DNA of 64,000 nucleotides from Cytauxzoon felis (lineage: Eukaryota > Apicomplexa > Aconoidasida > Piroplasmida > Theileriidae). Positions 58,329 through 64,000 of the stretch are shown here, piece after piece. A program made the translations under genes and the position numbers. Where the stretch lies: assembly GCA_020283715.1 (NCBI GenBank), contig JAIQCW010000192.1:33597-97596 (forward strand). Direction: 5' to 3'. Every line of letters begins with the position of its first letter. Within the stretch, counting starts at the first letter, position 1. The notes under the pieces were generated by a model that worked only from the letters and a program-made list of their open reading frames with translations, ran no database searches and was not told the DNA's origin.

Positions 58329-59071
58329 ATGTCTATAGAATTTATTAAAATGTTAAAGTGTGTGGTAATCTATACTTTGTGGTACATGAAGATTCCAAAG
58401 GTATACCATAATATGTATATACTATTAATCTATCTTCTTGTTCTAACACCTATTTATTCAATTAATAAATGCTCTGATTTATCTCCAAATTCACTTGGCA
58501 TTGGCCAATTTTGTCTATCGGTACTTTACTTATCCTTTACTTTGACCTATAGCTATAGAATTGTGATGCATATTGTAATGATTATGTTACACCTCCTGGA
58601 TTCTCAAGTAATTTTATATTACTCTACCTTTTTATTATATTTTAGACTTGCCTGTAGTTAATATGCAGACATTTAAATCTGGTACTTTAAATTAATCTTC
58701 CATTATATACATGTACAGATTGTAAAGATGATAAGAAGCGTTTCATTTGTACACCTACAGAACTTGTACCTCATGGTATGTTAAAGTTGATATCAATGTC
58801 AAATGATTATTGTAATGTCTATAGGTTATCCATTATGTCAAGTTTTAAATTTGAAATTCTGTACCAATACTACATGCGCCTGTTGGTATGTATTGAAGAT
58901 CAAAATTCATATCAACTCAGGACCTCATGTATGGATGAACAGTGTCCAGAAGGATTTGTACTCAAGAGGAATCATGTAACAAATTCCGGTAATCTGACCA
59001 AAATTTTTATTTAAAATCTAAATCATATAGGATGTTTCGATAGTAATCGGAGAAAATTATGCGTAAAATGA
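58329..59071 (+). CDS. Cys-rich secreted protein
   Basis: Seven or so small exons with 35-50 nt introns join in phase. The signal peptide is best read from the ATG at 58413 (MYILLIYLLVLTPIYS). An in-frame ATG at 58329 would add 28 residues. The mature protein has about 17 Cys in roughly 125 residues: INKCSDLSPNSLGIGQFC, NCDAYCNDYVTPPGF, DCKDDKKRFICTP, YPLCQVLNLKFCTN, TTCACW, CMDEQCPEGF and CFDSNRRKLCVK. There is no membrane helix, and no known domain is recognised. It is divergent from RFC4 with only 42 bp between starts. Likely secreted or surface-located. Confidence 0.65.
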
Positions 59072-59097
59072 TGAATACATTTATATAAATGTTATCT

Positions 59098-59320
59098 CCA
59101 CTCGATGTCCAATCCAACTCTCTTCCCACTGCCGTGGAGGCTCTTCTATTTAGTTGTCCCTCCGCTTCCCTGAGATCAGCTACGGGTATTCCACTTGAGG
59201 TCCAATGACTACCTTCCTCACTGCCACGATCTCCGGGAGTGGCTCTACTCTTTAGAGATAGGTAATTAGAGAAGCTGTCTGCAGGACGAAGAGAGGACCT
59301 CAGGTGGAAGTGGAATGAGA
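59098..59320. repeat. Mosaic repeat cluster between the Cys-rich protein and eS26
   Basis: A, C, D (GCT/AGC), A, reversed E, B and A. Lies in the convergent spacer. Confidence 0.88.
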
Positions 59321-59377
59321 GGTGGTAGAGATGGAAGATGTATAGATATATATATGGTATAGATAGGTGTTAATATA

Positions 59378-59765
59378 TTAATCTTTGTTTCCTGGGTTAT
59401 TGATTTTAAGGTGTAGTGGTCTATTTTGTATGAATGTGCGGATTTTACGAGCTTCTGCTGATCTGACACGTACTACTCTTGAGTGAATAGCGCATGATAC
59501 ACAATAGCATTGTTTAATATATAATTTTGGTAGATTAAATACTATATGTTTATATGGTTATGATTTATAGTATAAAAAACTTACATGAATATGCACATGC
59601 TTCTTTAATATCACGTTGAGAGCTAGCATCTACTATATTTCTAACATTAAATCTTTTAATTGCTTTATCTTTAGGTACTGAACGTCCACAATTGCTACAT
59701 CTTATAGGACGTACATGACCTCTAGCATGTTTAGAACGACCAGCATTTCTACGTTTAGTTGGCAT
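59378..59765 (-). CDS. RPS26: Cytosolic ribosomal protein eS26
   Basis: Exon 1 reads [20 protein letters not shown], then [20 protein letters not shown] and [20 protein letters not shown] intron of about 75 nt leads to [20 protein letters not shown] and ends [12 protein letters not shown]. The zinc-binding Cys pairs (CSNC and CVSC) are present, and length is normal at about 110 residues. A small-subunit protein at the mRNA exit. A repeat cluster lies just beyond its stop codon (59098-59320). Confidence 0.95.
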
Positions 59766-59958
59766 TTTTAATTAATATTTATAATTATAATTTAAAAAAA
59801 TATTAAATTAATTATATATTGTTTTAATTTATTATAAATGAATTTATAAAAATTCCATTACACTCCCCCACTACATATGTCTTCCATAACATCAACCTCC
59901 ATAGAATCTAATAATGTACTGAAATATCAATACCATCAGTCATAACACTTTAAATTTA

Positions 59959-61051
59959 ATGCAAAAAATAAATAAAATCGGTACTACAATCTATCCCGAT
60001 GATAATAATGAAGTAAACGATCTTAATGAAGACTTTTATGCATCTTCTCTAGACGACGAAGACAATTTGAATGAAATTATAGACACAGACGCTATACTCT
60101 GTTGCGCTGGATGCTTTACTACCGTCTGCTATAAATGCAAATTGTAAGTCATTACCCATAACATATTATCCAAACGTAAACAACCACTGAATTATTCTAC
60201 ACCAAAGTTACTATCCACTAGATTCTACCTGAAGTCCATCCGACGACCGTTAGATCTAGGTAAATATCCACCGTAGGTCATTCAACCTTGTCTTCCTCTT
60301 GCAGAGAGCTCTCCACTTGAGGTCTATCCTGCCGTCAGCTTCTCTATTTACTTCCCCCTCCGCTTCCCTGAGATCAGCTGCGGGTTCCACTTGAGGTCCA
60401 ATCACTGTATTCCACTACTTCATTTTTAATTCCTAAATTTGAAGGAAATCCTTAATTTCTGGGGAAACTACTCAAGATATCTCAGTGAATATCAAATGAA
60501 TTTCCGATGTTAATACTTCATTCGAAAGGAATTTGATGATTGTATCTAGTTTTATCATCCTCACTTATTCCAATTTATATTCATTGAGATATCCTCACAA
60601 ACATGGATTCCGTCACTTTAGTCATATCTCAGCGAGATTAGAAATTAACCTCAAGTGGAACCTGGAAGCGATCTACGGGAGCTGGAGGGGGAAATAAATA
60701 GAGAAGGCTGACGGCAGGACGAAAAGATGTGCAGTGGACCTCGAATGGTTGATAATGTTATAACTTTGACTGTAGCTTTCACTATATTCGTTTGACTTGA
60801 CATGTATATATAGGTTTAATGGTATATTTCGATCGGATGTTGCGAGTAATGTATATATGGACAATTCTATAAAGAAGGTATTGGATATAGATGTATTGGA
60901 TGGCAAGTTTAATATAAAGCGTGGTTTGGAGTGTATGGATAATATTGATGGTGTAGATGTGATACGGTGTATAGAATGTTGTAATATAGTTGGTAATATA
61001 GATGATGAGAATAAATATAATTTTATAAATATAATAGCTAATAAGCCATAA
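59959..61051 (+). CDS. EAPP-like (E2F-associated phosphoprotein family) protein
   Basis: Exon 1 (59959-60143) is acidic (NEVNDLNEDFYASSLDDED) and ends with the Cys motif DTDAILCCAGCFTTVCYKCK, which is diagnostic of the EAPP family. A 670-nt intron holding a composite repeat follows. Exon 2 (60814-61051) continues LFNGIFRSDVASNVYMDNS and ends with a second Cys pair (VIRCIECCNIVGNID). Splice phase fits (TT before, G after). About 140 residues in all. EAPP proteins are small nuclear proteins, described as E2F interactors in animals. Their role in a parasite without classical E2F is unknown. Confidence 0.7.
60222..60745. repeat. Composite mosaic repeat with enclosed H segment, in the EAPP-like intron
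   Basis: Forward A-A-B-A-B-D-A (to 60405) and reversed A-D-B-A (60645-60745) enclose about 240 bp that is the inverted relative of the segment in the RFC4 intron. Confidence 0.87.
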
Positions 61052-61111
61052 TAATATAATTTAATAATGAATAATATATGATAATGTTACACACTATATT
61101 TATAATATATA

Positions 61112-64000
61112 ATGGATATATTAAATTTATGTATAGAAGATTTGGTTATATTAGATCGTAGTATATATGATTATATAATATCATTAGGTATAGATATAAA
61201 ATTTGATGATGAATATTATATAAAGACATATAATAATAGTAATATATATATATTAATTAAAGATATAATAGATAATAAATTATTATTAAAACATTATAAT
61301 AATATATTTAATAATATAGATATACAAATAATAGATATAATAAGGATATTATTATTACATTTAGATCGTGGTATAATATTTATAAATAAAATTGGTATTA
61401 ATAATATAAATATAAAATTATTTTGTATTATTTATTTAGATATAATTTATTTATTATATTATAATATTATTAAAATTAATATTATATTTAATTTAGAAGA
61501 TTGTATATATTTATATAAACAATTTATTAATATAGATAATATTATATATTATAATTATAATATTATACATAATAATATTAGATATGAAATTTATGATCTA
61601 TTATTAAATATATTATGGATACATCTTAAAGATATATGGTGGATACATTATCATAAACAATTTAATAATATCAAATTATTATTACCATTCATTGCTAATA
61701 TCAATACACAATCACATCAAAAAATACCTAATCTACAACAACTTAATATATTACTCAATCATATCAATAATTCCATTATCGCTACCGATTCAATTCCATA
61801 CATTAATTATCATGTTCATACAAACAATCACTATAATACTCCACACGATATACAATCCAACTCTTTTCGTCCTGAAGACAGCTCTCCACCTGAGGTCCAA
61901 TCTGCCTCTATTCCACTCGCCGTGGAGGCCTCCTCTAATTACCTATCTCTAAAGAGTAGAGCCACTCCCGGAGATCGTGGTGAAGGTAGTGATGGATCAT
62001 CCATCATGGGAATGATGGAAGATGGTGCTAAGGTTCTGTTGAATGTAACCTCGAGTGGAATACCCGAGAACGATCTACGGGAGTTTGAGGGGGAAGTAAA
62101 TAGGAGAGCTGTCTGCAAGACCAACGGTGGAAAGACTTCAAGTGGAGAAGCTGACGGCAGGAATGTAACTTCAAGTTATCTACCCGGAGGAACAGAGAAT
62201 GTTAACCCGGAAGAACGTGATGTACTGATTGGACCTCAGGTGGAATCCGCAGCTGATCTACGTGAAGCGGAGGGACAACTAAATAGAGGAGGCTCCACGC
62301 CGAGTGGCAGGACCTCAGGTGGAATGACAACTGAGTATGATCGTCGATGGAAGATATTTGACGGTGGATCGATGATGGATATTGATGATGTAGGATTTAT
62401 ATTGAGTAATACTGTTGATGATATAAATACACTATCTGCTAATAGCTCACCATTAATAATACCTCAATCTAACATTAATCCTACATACTATGTCCAATCC
62501 AATTCCTCTTCCACCTCCAACCGAGGTCGTCTTGATGATAACTCTCCATACGAGGTCCAATCCAACTCTCTTCCACTCTTCGTTCCACCTGAAGTTACAA
62601 CCTCGCGTTCTTTTGCAGAGAGCTCTTCCAATTACCTATCTCTGAAGAGTATAGCCACTCCCGGAGATCGTGGCGGAGGTGAAGGTAGTGATATAACCTC
62701 AAGTGGAAGTGGGCTACCCGTAGCTGATCTCAGGGAAGCGAAGGGGGAACTAAATAGAGGAGGCCGCCACGGCGAGTGGATAACCTCAGGTGGAGAAAAT
62801 GGGGTAAAAGATGGTTATGGGGATAAAAAACCTCATAAAAAGAATCTACCCCATGATTTGGATAATAAACCCGACGATATTTCCTACAATTCACCTGAAC
62901 TACAAGGTGATGACGAGTACAAGACCTCGAGTGGAAAACCCGAGAACGATCCACGGGAGTTTGAGGGGGAAGTAAATAGAGAAGCTGACGGCAGGATGGA
63001 CCTCTGGTGGAGAGGCTCCACGCCGAGTGGAAGAGGAGGTGAATACAAGGATTGTACTTCATCTGTATTGTATGAGTATGATTTATTATATCCTCGATGG
63101 TATGATATAATGAGGGTATGTATGATAGGTGTTGTATATATATTGATATTGGATTCATATGTATTATTATTGGATAATTTATATATGTATGAGTATGATA
63201 TTGGTATAATATGTAAGAATATAGATATATTATTAGAATTGATGGATATTGTATATAATATTGATTATAGATATACAATATGGTGTAAGGATAGATTAGG
63301 TATATATTCAGATGAATATTTAATAAAAATATATAATATATATGAAGATTATATAATAAATAATAATAATATGAAATTAATACAATATAATAATATAAAT
63401 TTATATATATTAAAACCTATAATGAATAATATAATAAATTATTATATAATTTAATTATAAATATATCATATATAATATATAATAGAATAATAAATATAAA
63501 ATCATTAAATAATTTTTATATAAATTTATTATATAATAATTATTTTATTATTGGACCTAATGGTATATTATCTAAATTTATATATAAATTACCATTAATT
63601 ATTAAAATTACTATATGTTATGAAATATTTATACCTATTATTATATATTATATTAATAATCATATTTATAATTTAAATCATGAAATTAATCTTTTTAATT
63701 CATTAGCATTATGGGATTGTATTATTAATCTTATCGGTATCAATAATATACATCATCATCATATACATTCACTCATATTAATTATCGAATATCTTAAATT
63801 CAATCATTATATCAATACACAACAATTACAATCATACCTTGTACAATTCAGAATCAAACAATTCAATATCTACACCATACAGCATTATAAACATATTCAT
63901 ACATATAATCCACACGATGTTCAATCTCTATCTTCTTCCACTTCCACCCGAGATCGTCCTGCCGTCAGCTCTCCACATGAGGTCCAATCCAACTCTCATT
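61112..64000 (+). CDS. Very AT-rich protein with three in-frame repeat clusters, 3' partial
   Basis: The first frame is 780 residues (61112-63454). The non-repeat parts are almost entirely Ile, Asn, Tyr, Leu and Asp encoded by A/T codons (MDILNLCIEDLVILDRSIYD; VVYILILDSYVLLLDNLYMY). They are interrupted in frame by clusters at 61855-62330, 62495-62795 and 62925-63060. After the stop at 63454, another frame of the same style opens at about 63480 and stays open to the window end (PLIIKITICYEIFIPIIIYY; NSLALWDCIINLIGINN), again running into a repeat. This is probably the same protein, separated by a small intron or an indel. Helical, with no recognised domain. Confidence 0.6.
61855..62330 (+). 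repeat. Exonic mosaic repeat cluster 1 in the AT-rich protein
   Basis: A, B, A, C, E, G, A, D (AAC/GTT arms), B, A, B, A, F, A, D, C, A. In frame for about 158 residues. Confidence 0.92.
62495..62795 (+). repeat. Exonic mosaic repeat cluster 2 in the AT-rich protein
   Basis: A variants, C, B (mutated), E with CTCT-GA-AGAG stem, A, D (GCT/AGC), C and A. In frame. Confidence 0.92.
62925..63060 (+). repeat. Exonic mosaic repeat cluster 3 in the AT-rich protein
   Basis: A, D with AAC/GTT arms, B, A, C. Half element, in frame. Confidence 0.88.
63905..64000 (+). repeat. Mosaic repeat cluster cut by the window end
   Basis: A variants and a B (CCTGCCGTCAG). The frame of the AT-rich protein is open through it. 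Confidence 0.85.

Noticed and set aside
62730..63278. 182-residue minus-strand frame
   Set aside because: It is the antisense of the AT-rich protein plus repeat modules, with no start context or family features.
1788..64000. Bacterial integron attC sites or a DNA transposon with terminal repeats
   Set aside because: Hairpins with paired arms recall attC and the A boxes recall terminal repeats, but the DNA is eukaryotic, no integrase or transposase is present, and no consistent target duplication could be seen by eye.

Overview
This window is eukaryotic nuclear DNA from an apicomplexan, most likely a piroplasm of the Theileria/Cytauxzoon/Babesia group. The reasons are AT-rich coding sequence, very many 20-50 nt GT-AG introns, very tight gene spacing, an ApiAP2 protein, two proteins with apicoplast-type leaders (ClpS and an ABCF protein), a MOLO1/TPM-type membrane protein, an EGF-type secreted protein and a FAINT-like secreted protein. 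I cannot name the species from sequence alone.

Layout, left to right. A large helical protein cut by the window edge. A fused phytanoyl-CoA-dioxygenase-like gene. A MOLO1 protein. The branched-chain/pyruvate dehydrogenase E1-beta. On the minus strand, threonyl-tRNA synthetase, ATG7, a large acidic protein, an EGF-like secreted protein and a two-cassette ABCF ATPase. Then a candidate nuclear-encoded ATP synthase subunit a, VPS36, a small coiled-coil protein, CBP20, adenylate kinase, ribosomal uL29, phosphoglycerate kinase, OGG1, an ApiAP2 protein, ClpS, an inner-membrane signal peptidase, a SNAP-type SNARE and an LRR-Tudor-RING gene. After an AT-rich gap come two small or secreted proteins, a Gly-rich multi-pass membrane protein, the mitochondrial RNA polymerase, a candidate ATP synthase subunit b, a ubiquitin-like membrane protein, RFC4, a Cys-rich secreted protein, ribosomal eS26, an EAPP-like protein and a very AT-rich protein carrying three repeat insertions. 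The gene set is ordinary housekeeping: mitochondrial energy (E1-beta, ATP synthase a/b, POLRMT, IMP protease), apicoplast (ClpS, ABCF, ATG7), translation, RNA, replication and trafficking.

The exceptional feature is a family of GC-richer mosaic repeats in about 45 clusters, roughly one per 1.4 kb. They lie in introns, between genes, and in frame inside exons of at least five genes. I use these module names throughout. A: an ACCTNAGGT box, usually followed by CCAATCC or TTACAACC. B: a small hairpin with a TGC loop followed by AGCTCTTC. C: a CCAC...GTGG hairpin. D: a hairpin with loop GATCTNNGGGA, variable arms and a GGGGAAGTAAATAGA tail. E: two hairpins in a row, a 4-bp stem with a two-base loop followed by GCCAC/GTGGC around TCCCNNAGATC. 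F: units built on ACCCGGAGGAAC or AACCCCTAAGAAC. G: a palindromic 38-base segment. The stems of B, D and E occur as several alleles whose two arms change together, and exonic copies are nearly all read in the same frame. A few clusters carry other sequence between their arms. Several genes are broken only at short homopolymer runs, which suggests indel errors in the assembly or recent decay.
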